A stretch of 64,000 nucleotides of DNA, taken from contig CAZTTH010000005.1 of assembly GCA_964615975.1 (NCBI GenBank), forward strand, positions 1 to 64,000, read 5' to 3'. The DNA comes from CAZTTH01 sp964615975 (GTDB lineage Bacteria > Verrucomicrobiota > Lentisphaeria > JABSQK01 > JAJFLO01). Both the position numbers and the translations under genes were made by a program. The notes beneath the pieces were generated by a model. It was not told where the DNA came from, ran no database searches, and worked only from the letters and a program-made list of their open reading frames with translations. Positions 35,983 to 44,355 of this stretch are shown piece after piece (positions within the stretch are counted from its first letter, which is position 1; each line of letters opens with the position of its first letter).

Positions 35983-37308
35983 ATGAAGAGAATACAAACC
36001 ATCCTGTTTTCCTGGATGCGGCTGTTTATCTTCAGTCTGATCTTTGTCGATCACCTATCCCTTGCCGATAACTGGTTATTCCTGCAGGGCACTGAACCCG
36101 ATGGTCAGGGTGCAAAACCAAGAGTTTGGGGATTCATACAGCCACAATATCAATATACCGATGGGACCGGATTAAGGGGAGGTGATTGGGATGGACAAAA
36201 GGCTGTATTTAATCAGGTCGGTGTCGAGAGGGAGAGTCATTCTGATTGGTATCTGTTTCGGGCCCGCTTGGGACTGCGGGGAAAACTCATTTCTGAAACA
36301 AGTAAAATCAATTATTTCCTCCTGACCGAGTTTGGTGATAATGGGATCACTCATTATGCGGATGAGTTCGTAGTACTTACAGACGCGAGTCTGACGTTTA
36401 ATCATATCCCCTTCGCGCGACTCCGGATTGGGCAATTCAAGTATCCTGGCGCGGAAGAAGGGTTGCGTGCGATTCACATGTTCGACTATGTTAATTTCTC
36501 CAATGTAACGGATCAACTTTTGCTCGAACGTTTTTTTGACAGTGATGGTTCAATCACGAATGATCCCAATACTCCGAACGGGTCCGTTGGCGCCTTCAGA
36601 GATATTGGCATCCAGGTATTTGACCGGCTAAAATTCGACGCATTCGAAAACTCGTACGCGGTGATGATCGGAAATGGCAACGGAATAAATCGAAGGGATA
36701 ATGATAATAATAAGGATTTATACCTGTATTACTCAACCGAATACAAATTCAAAGAATCTAAACCACCGGCACAGAAGACGGTGAAGTTGTTTTCCTGGTT
36801 CCAGACCGGGAAACGGAAATTAATAAAAGGGAATACTGGAGAATTTCACCGCGAACGTTATGGCATCGGCTCCACGGTTCGATATCAGAAATTTCGTACT
36901 GCCTTTGAATATGTGTGGGCGGATGGAATGATTTTCAATGGCACAGATGGCGGCGCCGTTCCCGGCGCGATCGCCAATAATGGTGCTCAGGTCGCGTCAT
37001 TCAATTTGCTGCCGGACGAAAAAGCCGCCGGCTGGTATGTGGATTGTGGATATCTGGTTTGGCCGCGACTGGAATTCGACGTTCGTTTTGACATTGTCAA
37101 TCGCGGCACTGAAAGCAACCGCAACGAAAGACTGTTTGAAACGTTAACATTGGGTGCCCAATATTTTTTTTATCAGAAAAATCGCGTCATCATAAACTAT
37201 GAATTCCGCGATGCCGAAGCGCCTCATCTACCATCCTCGCACCCGGCAAATAAGATTCTGAATGGAATCGATGACCGGATTTCTCTCCAACTCCTTCTGC
37301 TGTTCTGA
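35983..37308 (+). CDS. Outer-membrane porin of the phosphate-selective (OprP/O) type
   Basis: 441 residues from the methionine at 35983; the frame opens 17 codons earlier. A signal peptide (MKRIQTILFSW ... DHLSLA) is followed by alternating amphipathic strands such as WGFIQPQYQYTDG, YLFRARLGLRGKL and FARLRIGQFKYPGAEEGL, with the R-x-R-x-G-x-x-K-x-P pattern of the OprP family. The protein ends with LQLLLLF, a terminal phenylalanine as needed for beta-barrel assembly. The natural substrate (phosphate, other anions or sugars) is not evident. It confirms an outer membrane. Confidence 0.85.
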   Translation: MKRIQTILFSWMRLFIFSLIFVDHLSLADNWLFLQGTEPDGQGAKPRVWGFIQPQYQYTDGTGLRGGDWDGQKAVFNQVGVERESHSDWYLFRARLGLRGKLISETSKINYFLLTEFGDNGITHYADEFVVLTDASLTFNHIPFARLRIGQFKYPGAEEGLRAIHMFDYVNFSNVTDQLLLERFFDSDGSITNDPNTPNGSVGAFRDIGIQVFDRLKFDAFENSYAVMIGNGNGINRRDNDNNKDLYLYYSTEYKFKESKPPAQKTVKLFSWFQTGKRKLIKGNTGEFHRERYGIGSTVRYQKFRTAFEYVWADGMIFNGTDGGAVPGAIANNGAQVASFNLLPDEKAAGWYVDCGYLVWPRLEFDVRFDIVNRGTESNRNERLFETLTLGAQYFFYQKNRVIINYEFRDAEAPHLPSSHPANKILNGIDDRISLQLLLLF

Positions 37309-37502
37309 TATAAACTGGCATATTGGGGAAATTCAGTGTTGATGGTGTCAAGACTCGACTCACATCCGTCGCTATTTTCCTTGTTTGCTATTACACATTG
37401 TTTATTTATGATCAATTGGGAATAAATAGGTCATATTCAATCCGCAAATGGCTAATCAGACGCTACCGCTTGTTGTCCATGGTCAGAGAATGAACTTAAA
37501 GA

Positions 37503-40500
37503 CTAGTTGTGGTCGGCGGATGCTTTCATTTTCCAATGGATTTGTGTGCGCAGGCCGGTGTCCTCGAATTGCATCCCCACCCGAATGGTCGCGAGGTCTT
37601 GCAATACGCCAAAGTTTTTCTCTCCCTGGCGATAAGGCGGTTGCCGCTGACGGTCTACCTGGCCGTATTGAGTACTGATTACGCGGTAGTTTCGCCATTC
37701 CCAACCGCCATCGTCAGGATGCGCGGGACTGAATCCAAAGAGTTGCCGATGGCGTCCGGCGACTTCAGTCATGGTGGTGTCACCGCAAGCTAACAAGGGA
37801 TAGATGAAGCCGGCGCCCTGCATCGCAGCGTTGCGATTATAATCCATGGCGGCGGTATGGAGACTGGGCAATTGCAGGATGCACGCGGCGGGAGAAATCT
37901 CCAGGTGCACACCATTGAGTTCTCTTTCGTTGATTTCCGTGATCCGATCCTGATTGGACCAGGGGAGATTGCGAATCAACAAATAATTGCCATCGACCTC
38001 CAGGCCAAAGCGCAATTTGATTGATCCCATTAATCCATACGACAAGATCCAGGAATCCCGGCCATCGACCTGGGTATACTCCACACTTTGACGAAACCTA
38101 TCCGATCTTGAGTTGAACATCGGTTTTACTCCCGCCTGGCGGAGAATTTGCAGGGTGCGCGCTGGATTTTTGGTGGCGAGCGCCAGGGTGCACGGGCGGG
38201 TTAAAATTGACAATAAGATCGGGGCATAAATCATCATGCTGCCGCCAACCAATTGGGGGTTGGCGCCGAAGACGCCAAGCAAATCGCCGCTTCCCAGCGA
38301 GATGACCGGATCCCCATCATGAATAGCCAGGTGCAGAATCGGTTCCAGGTCATCCAAAATTGCCGGGCTAATTGGAATATATCTATTTATCCACTGGTTG
38401 AGATTATGGGAAAACTTGTCCCTGACCTCATTTTTTATACCCAATGAAAACAACAGAACCGGAGCAGGTGTGAACCTTGGGATCTTCATGTTTTTTTGCT
38501 CCCTCTGATTGATTATCGATTCTTTGATTCCGTTATAGAGTGAATTATCAATCAGTGGCAGAATAAAGGTCTCCAACCTGAAAGAACCCTCCGATATATT
38601 ATCCAGGCGCATGGCAATCGGATCAAAGAACTGCCGCCAATAGCGGGTATAATTATCCCGATAGTCATTGTAAGCATGAGCTTCCGCTTCCGTCACCTTA
38701 TCAACTGGCACCTCGGTAAGTGTTTTCATGCGCGCCAGCGTGCCATAGGTATCGGAGCGCACTATCAGATCAGCGCCGATCTGATAATCCCTTTCCAAAA
38801 AACGTTCTGGGATCGTTTTTGCCTCGACCATTTCCGCTATCGAGTTGAAATCGCTGCCATTCAATTTGGCTAACAGGGCGCAGGAGGTGAGGTATTCCAT
38901 TTCCGCGCGGGCCATGATCCGGCGGAGCTGGGCTATCTTCACCGCCGGACTCACCACATGACGGATGAATGAATCGGAAAAATAGGTGAACATACTGGTT
39001 TCCCGGTTCACAGGAAGCTGGGTCAGCATGTAGCGAAACTCGGCGCTTTCTCCCAGGCTGCCTTGTCCGTTTTGTTGCTGCAGGTTCAGGACGGCATCCA
39101 TTTCCTGCCGGCTGGCACTCATGATCAACATATCCCCGCGTCTGGCCCAGAATGCCTTTCCGCCCGTGCTGGTCACGCGTTCGCTAATCCCAGCTTCAGC
39201 AAGATCCTGAAGATTAAGAGCCGAAAGCAGTGATGGCGAAGCATCGGCAACGGCAAGACGGCTGATGACTGTTATCTCTGTTCCATCGATGAAAAACAAA
39301 TCCGGAAATACCAGAGCACATTCCTTGGCCATCCCGGAATCAAGCAGGGTTTTCAACCAGTTCTGATCGATCCCCAACCGTTCTAAATAGCGGTTCTTCA
39401 AATCATAATTGAGCGGAATTTTGCTGATGGCATTACCCACACTGCCAAAGAAATCCACGCCGTCATCGAGGAATGTGAGGATGGCGGAAGGACGGGGAAC
39501 ATAAACAAAAAAATGATCTGCCGGGGTCAAGTTCGCCAACCCCAGATGGCCGCCTTCCCTGCCCTTGAGCATGTCTTCATATGGATGTGATTTGACTGTC
39601 ACCCCGGTTAATGTTGACACGGGTATAGTCCTTTCACCCGCTGTGTTCTCGGAATTATTCAACACTTCCATTTGCAAGGTTTCCTGAACTGCCGCGCGTC
39701 CTCCCAGAATATTAAACCATGAAGTTGACGGCGCTCTGTTCCTTCTGCTGGCAGCGGATGAGTCTCCCTCGCCGGGTATCGTGGCGATCCAGGTATCGAG
39801 TACCGGGGAGGAAGAATCCTCATCGTACATTTTCCAGGCATAAACTCGCGCGCGATCGAGGTCCGCGAGAACAGTCGGGTCATCACCGTCAGGCGCCATC
39901 GGGGGGATATCAATCGACTTCCGCGTATTGGTCGATTTATTTTCCAACGCCAGGGATGATTGGTCATGGTTGCGATGATCCCGGACGATCAAAAGTTTCC
40001 ATCTGTTCCCCGTTATTATCCCCTGAGTATCATCGTCATTCTTCCTGATAGAGCGAAATTCAATCTGGTATTTTTCTGCCAATTCCATGTTGATCGGGAT
40101 TCGCTCGCAGTCTCCATTGGTGTATAAGACCAGGTGCCTCCCATCCGCCAAATAGGTTTTTATCTCAAATGCCAGGAGATGGCGGTTTTCAAAACTTACT
40201 GAATTTCCGGGAGACTTATTAAAGATAAATTCTGCCTTGGGAACGAGAAAAAATTGTGGCTGATCCTCCCTTAATTTGCCATCAAACACCTGCTTGGAAA
40301 ACTGCGCCTTAATCGCAGCGATTTGGGGATACTTGCCGGCATCGAGATCGGAAAATGAAGAAGGCCCAAGGTTTTCATGATCTCGAGCAAACTCCAAACA
40401 GGACTGCCAAACGCTTTTCAGATTCAATTTACTAAGTTCATTGATTTGGAGATTTAACGCTGCCATCATTTGTATTTCCCTGTAGTTATGACTATAGATT

Positions 40501-40700
40501 GCGGGCATGAGATATGCCTGCCTGATCGAATAGTCTTCGGCAGCAATCTCCCATTTTCCCTCGGGAAGGGACAATTCAATCCGGCAGGCGATGGAGGTGG
40601 AATTTTTGATTTGACACGACGTGATTGTTGCTGCTGCCGGATCGCCATAAGCCGCCATTGCCATGGCCATGGTCACGACATAAATAAAGATCTTTATCAT
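37503..40700 (-). CDS. Large exported protein of unknown function
   Basis: About 1,065 residues from the ATG at 40700, which has AAGGA ten bases upstream and begins a clear signal peptide (MIKIFIYVVTMAMAMAAYG). No known domain was recognised. The middle (around 390-560) has a repeated theme of alternating strands with FVYVPRPSAILTFLDDG and GGKAFWARRGDMLIMSASRQ, resembling DUF3352-type exported proteins that judge or report substrate scores. There is no transmembrane segment after the signal, so it should be periplasmic or surface-exposed. It stands alone between the convergent porin and the divergent methyltransferase gene. Confidence 0.7.
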   Translation of the reverse strand: MIKIFIYVVTMAMAMAAYGDPAAATITSCQIKNSTSIACRIELSLPEGKWEIAAEDYSIRQAYLMPAIYSHNYREIQMMAALNLQINELSKLNLKSVWQSCLEFARDHENLGPSSFSDLDAGKYPQIAAIKAQFSKQVFDGKLREDQPQFFLVPKAEFIFNKSPGNSVSFENRHLLAFEIKTYLADGRHLVLYTNGDCERIPINMELAEKYQIEFRSIRKNDDDTQGIITGNRWKLLIVRDHRNHDQSSLALENKSTNTRKSIDIPPMAPDGDDPTVLADLDRARVYAWKMYDEDSSSPVLDTWIATIPGEGDSSAASRRNRAPSTSWFNILGGRAAVQETLQMEVLNNSENTAGERTIPVSTLTGVTVKSHPYEDMLKGREGGHLGLANLTPADHFFVYVPRPSAILTFLDDGVDFFGSVGNAISKIPLNYDLKNRYLERLGIDQNWLKTLLDSGMAKECALVFPDLFFIDGTEITVISRLAVADASPSLLSALNLQDLAEAGISERVTSTGGKAFWARRGDMLIMSASRQEMDAVLNLQQQNGQGSLGESAEFRYMLTQLPVNRETSMFTYFSDSFIRHVVSPAVKIAQLRRIMARAEMEYLTSCALLAKLNGSDFNSIAEMVEAKTIPERFLERDYQIGADLIVRSDTYGTLARMKTLTEVPVDKVTEAEAHAYNDYRDNYTRYWRQFFDPIAMRLDNISEGSFRLETFILPLIDNSLYNGIKESIINQREQKNMKIPRFTPAPVLLFSLGIKNEVRDKFSHNLNQWINRYIPISPAILDDLEPILHLAIHDGDPVISLGSGDLLGVFGANPQLVGGSMMIYAPILLSILTRPCTLALATKNPARTLQILRQAGVKPMFNSRSDRFRQSVEYTQVDGRDSWILSYGLMGSIKLRFGLEVDGNYLLIRNLPWSNQDRITEINERELNGVHLEISPAACILQLPSLHTAAMDYNRNAAMQGAGFIYPLLACGDTTMTEVAGRHRQLFGFSPAHPDDGGWEWRNYRVISTQYGQVDRQRQPPYRQGEKNFGVLQDLATIRVGMQFEDTGLRTQIHWKMKASADHN

Positions 40701-40810
40701 GTGTTTTGTTTCCTTATTTGGTTTTAATTTATGAATCAAAATCGAACACGCCCGGGATTTATTTTATCCTCTCTATAACCTGATGTCGACTTTACCCCCG
40801 ATCCCGCAAT

Positions 40811-41578
40811 TTGAGTATAATATACGAGCGCTTAAAAAGCGCTCTTGGACCAGTGAATATAAAAAAGCAAATAGAAAGACAAATTCACCTGATTAAGAAG
40901 CGAATTCTTTTGAAAATCAGGCTGAGGATCAAGCCCAAAGTTGTCGTTCTGAATGGGATCAAGCTGCCCATTGCCAACACCTTTTCCAAGAACGTTTTAG
41001 CTTCATTATATTCCGGGGATTATGAGAATACAGAATGCCAATTTGTTAAAAACCACATCCGCTCTGATGATGTCGTGATGGAATTAGGAACAGGGATAGG
41101 CTACATCTCTAGTTTCTGTGCCAGAAAAATCGGCTCGAATCGAATTATAACCTATGAAGCAAATCCCACTTTGGAAAATCATATCCGTCATACTTATGCC
41201 CTAAACAATGTTTCTCCTAATCTACACCTTAGCATTTTGGGGGACAAAGAAGGCAGCAAGTCGTTCTTTCTCTCCGACAACTTTTGGAGTTCATCAATAA
41301 TTCAACGGCAATCCAATGATGTTGAAATACAAATGCCCATGAAATCGTTCAATCATGAATTAAGAAAAAATAATCCCACATTTTTAATCATCGATATTGA
41401 AGGTGGAGAATTTGATTTATTTCACTACATTGAATTTTATAATGTCGAAAAAATTCTCATTGAAATACATGTGAATATCATAGGAAAAGAGAAAGCTGAT
41501 TTTGTCTGTTCAGCATTACGCGCTGCCGGGTTTAAATTAATTTCTCAAGTTCGTCAAGTATCAATGTTCTCTCGGTGA
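40811..41578 (+). CDS. FkbM-family methyltransferase
   Basis: SAM-dependent O-methyltransferase of up to 255 residues. The SAM site VVMELGTGIGYIS (about 88-100), the YEANP acidic loop, and FLIIDIEGGEFDLF are the FkbM hallmarks. The N-terminal 40 residues are very basic. The start is uncertain: TTG at 40811 overlaps a TATAAT-like box, and GTG at 40853 is a good alternative. The gene is visibly richer in A+T than its neighbours, which suggests recent acquisition. With the following glycosyltransferase and sulfotransferase it fits decoration of a surface polysaccharide. Confidence 0.85.
   Translation: MSIIYERLKSALGPVNIKKQIERQIHLIKKRILLKIRLRIKPKVVVLNGIKLPIANTFSKNVLASLYSGDYENTECQFVKNHIRSDDVVMELGTGIGYISSFCARKIGSNRIITYEANPTLENHIRHTYALNNVSPNLHLSILGDKEGSKSFFLSDNFWSSSIIQRQSNDVEIQMPMKSFNHELRKNNPTFLIIDIEGGEFDLFHYIEFYNVEKILIEIHVNIIGKEKADFVCSALRAAGFKLISQVRQVSMFSR
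40816..40844 (+). promoter_or_regulatory. TATAAT box followed by a perfect 8-bp hairpin
   Basis: TATAAT (40816-40821) is followed by GAGCGCTT-AAA-AAGCGCTC (40826-40844). If the box is a -10 element, the hairpin would lie at the transcript's 5' end and the FkbM start would have to be the GTG at 40853, giving a very short leader. The hairpin might otherwise be an operator. No good -35 is seen. Confidence 0.4.
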
Positions 41579-41739
41579 TTATTCATAATTTTGAACCGCT
41601 ATCACGCGCGGATATAAATCACTGATTTCCTGGCATTCTTACCGGGTCGATTGAGGATGAATAGAGATTTGAATCGACAATTACATGGATATACCGGAAT
41701 TAGCGCAAATAGCGATCATAACAATTACAAATCTGATCT

Positions 41740-42984
41740 ATGACCAATAAACGTCTCGCCTATTATCTCTGGCACTATCCCATTCTCAGTGAAACCTTTA
41801 TCCAGCGCGAGATCGCGGCAGTGCTAGCTGCCGGGTTGCCGCTTGTCGTTATCGCCGACCGACCTGGAGATATGCCTGCAGATACTGCCCCGGCGCAATC
41901 GGAAGTCAATGCCGTGGTCTATCTCTTTCCCCTCTCCATCCAAAAGCTGTTAAGATACTTGATATTTTATCTCATCAGGAAACCAGGCAAGCTCTTTCAA
42001 GCAGCTCATGCGGTATTCACCAAACGCTATCAACAGCACCAGAATGTTATTGAAAATTTGCGCATATTAGTCAAATCCATCTATCTGGCTGGGGATCTTA
42101 GAATGAGAAAAATCGACCATGTCCATGGACCATGGTCTGATGTCAATGCGTTCATCCTGTTTTTGGCAGCCAGGATCGCCGGGATTCCCTATTCATTACA
42201 GGCCCGGGCGCATGATATCCATCGGCTCACAGCCTGTTATGCCTGTGACGAGAAGTTTGGTCAAGCCGCATTTGTGGTGACCAACAGCTGCTTTAATAAA
42301 ACTCATATCAACACCTTGTTGACTGCCGGCATCCGTCCCACCATTCATGTGATTTATGAAGGAATGCCATTAAACTTGTTTCATCCTCAGCCCAAGCGCG
42401 ACAATCCCCTCCAGACAGCACAAATTCTTGCGGTCGGCCGGCTGATCGAGCAAAAGGGATTTGTCTATCTGTTAAAGGCATGCGGGATGCTCCGTGAAAA
42501 AGGATACCATTTTCATTGCACAATAATTGGCGGCGCCGAAGCGCCACTATATGCCGATCATCCGCCGTTACTCAATCAATTACAGCAGGAGTTAATGCTG
42601 AGAGAGCATGTGACCTTTACAGGCGCGCAACAATTCGATGCAGTATTGAAAGCCCTTGGTTCAGCGGATATTTTTGTCCTTCCCTGTGTCAAAGCCGCGG
42701 ATGGTTCTTGTGACATCACTCCCAACGCGCTCATGGAAGCCATGGCCATGAAACTCCCGGTGATATCAACCCGGTTTAAGGCGATTCCAGAAATTATTGA
42801 CGATCGGATCAGCGGCTTGCTGGTACCGCCCCAGGATGAGCAGGCGCTGGCGCTGGCCATAAGCCGGTTGATCGACGATGACGCCTTGCGCTTGAGATTG
42901 GGAGAAAACGCGCGGCGGCGGATTGAGGATAAATTCGATATCGCAAAAAACATCCAGCAATTCATTGCCTTGTTCGAATACTGA
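41740..42984 (+). CDS. Family 4 (GT-B) glycosyltransferase
   Basis: 414 residues with a GT-B fold. The N-terminal acceptor domain has YPILSETFIQREI, a frequent start of exopolysaccharide glycosyltransferases. The C-terminal donor domain shows ILAVGRLIEQKGFVYLLKA and the E-x7-E region DITPNALMEAMAMKLPVIST, followed by GIPEI-like FKAIPEIIDDRISGLLVPP. It is a retaining enzyme using a nucleotide sugar, cytoplasmic or membrane-associated. It belongs to the envelope-glycan cluster with the FkbM methyltransferase upstream and the broken sulfotransferase downstream. Confidence 0.93.
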   Translation: MTNKRLAYYLWHYPILSETFIQREIAAVLAAGLPLVVIADRPGDMPADTAPAQSEVNAVVYLFPLSIQKLLRYLIFYLIRKPGKLFQAAHAVFTKRYQQHQNVIENLRILVKSIYLAGDLRMRKIDHVHGPWSDVNAFILFLAARIAGIPYSLQARAHDIHRLTACYACDEKFGQAAFVVTNSCFNKTHINTLLTAGIRPTIHVIYEGMPLNLFHPQPKRDNPLQTAQILAVGRLIEQKGFVYLLKACGMLREKGYHFHCTIIGGAEAPLYADHPPLLNQLQQELMLREHVTFTGAQQFDAVLKALGSADIFVLPCVKAADGSCDITPNALMEAMAMKLPVISTRFKAIPEIIDDRISGLLVPPQDEQALALAISRLIDDDALRLRLGENARRRIEDKFDIAKNIQQFIALFEY

Positions 42985-43364
42985 AAAAACCATTTATTTT
43001 GCTTATCATCTGATCAATAATCAAACCAAGCAGGTTTTCCCATGGACAGTAAACAGATACATGGCGATAGAGTCCCGCTAGGAAAGTAATTATTGAGGAA
43101 GGTTCGTCACCAATTGCTCGGTGAAAGAGCATTTTATCGGACGCTAAACCCGTACCCCCATCCGGGTCCTATGAGAATAACTCAGCGATTTACCGGTGGG
43201 AAGAAGGGCATCATCCAGGGTGGGTTGTCCCATCGGGACTACTGAATAATCCACGACAATGACTTAAAGATAATCATTGCTTTAATATGAAGATTGTGAC
43301 CGCGCAAAGTATCGTCAAGCAGTTTTGAAACTTTGCGATCAACTTGGAACCAAGTATAAATGTC
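42985..43364. other. Gene-free stretch before the sulfotransferase pseudogene
   Basis: 380 bp with no supported gene. It contains an 8-bp perfect inverted repeat CGCAAAGT (43303-43310) / ACTTTGCG (43330-43337) with a 19-nt loop about 30 bp before the pseudogene start, and a run of small GC stems around 43145-43245. Nothing else stands out. Confidence 0.5.
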
Positions 43365-44267
43365 ATGTGCAATAATAATTCCACATTATCCCAGACGACC
43401 CCAGTCACCCAAAGATTGCCCAACCTTATCATTATCGGCGCCATGTAAGCAGGCACCAGCAGCCTGCATTATTACCTCAAACACCATCCCCAAATCTTCA
43501 TGTCAGTTATCAAGGAGTTGAATTTTTTCACCTTGAACCAGGAGAAGGGAATCCACTGGTATGCCTCACACTTCCGGGGCAATGCCAAAGTCTACGGCGA
43601 AACATCGCCATCTTATACCGACTTCCCATTGCGCCAGGGAGTGCCGGCGCATATGCATGCGCTGATACCGGATGCCCGATTGATCTATTCGGTGCGCCAT
43701 CCGGTGGAGCGCATCAGATCGCATTACCGTCATTGGTATTCTGAAGGCAAGGAGAATCGCAGTTTCGCTGAGGTAATCCGCGATATTGAGGACAGTCCCT
43801 ATTTGAATTTGAGCAAATATCACCTGCAACTCGAACAGTATTTGCCCTTTTATTCCCCGGCGCGAATTCTCCTTATCTCCCAGGAAGAACTGCTTGATTC
43901 CCGCCTGGAAACCCTGCTCCGAATCTTTTCATTTTTAGAGGTCGACCCGGCGTTTTATTGCCCTGAATTTTCGGCCATTCGGAATCGGTCGCGTGATAAT
44001 CGGCGCCATAACCGGTTCGGCAGGATAATCGCGCGCATCATTGCTGCCACGGGACTGAAAAACGTATCCGCGGATCTGGCATGGAAAATAGAATGGCATT
44101 TGTGTTATCCCTTTTCCCAATTCGTCCCCAGGCCGTTGCTGGATGAAAAATCAAAACTGATGATCAGGGCGTATCTCAAGGATGATCATGAAAAATTGTG
44201 CCGCTTTGCCGGCCGGGATTTCCCGGAATGGTCGTGGGATGAGCAGCAGGCATTGCCTGATATGTGA
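43365..44267 (+). pseudogene. Sulfotransferase gene with a stop codon at the PAPS-binding lysine
   Basis: A 301-codon frame from ATG 43365 encodes a P-loop-like sulfotransferase. The N-terminal cofactor loop reads PNLIIIGAM-stop-AGTSSLHYYLKHHP. In the family this is G-A-x-K-x-G-T-(S/T)-(S/T), so TAA (43446-43448) stands exactly at the codon of the PAPS-binding lysine (AAA to TAA is one change). The frame is otherwise intact, with the 3'-phosphate loop YSVRHPVERIRSHYRHWY and a normal C-terminus. A restart at 43500 would lack the cofactor loop. It is either a recent nonsense mutation or a sequencing error. It lies among surface-glycan genes. Confidence 0.87.
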
Positions 44268-44355
44268 CCGAGGGGATGGCGATTTACGCCCCTGAACTCC
44301 GCTTATGTGGAGTACCCCGGAAAACAACCCTGATCGCGGGCCGCATTTCAATCTC

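Noticed and set aside
43446..43448. Recoding of the TAA codon (alternative code or stop read-through) in the sulfotransferase
   Set aside because: Other genes here use TAA as an ordinary stop, and no recoding signal is seen; a point mutation or error is simpler.
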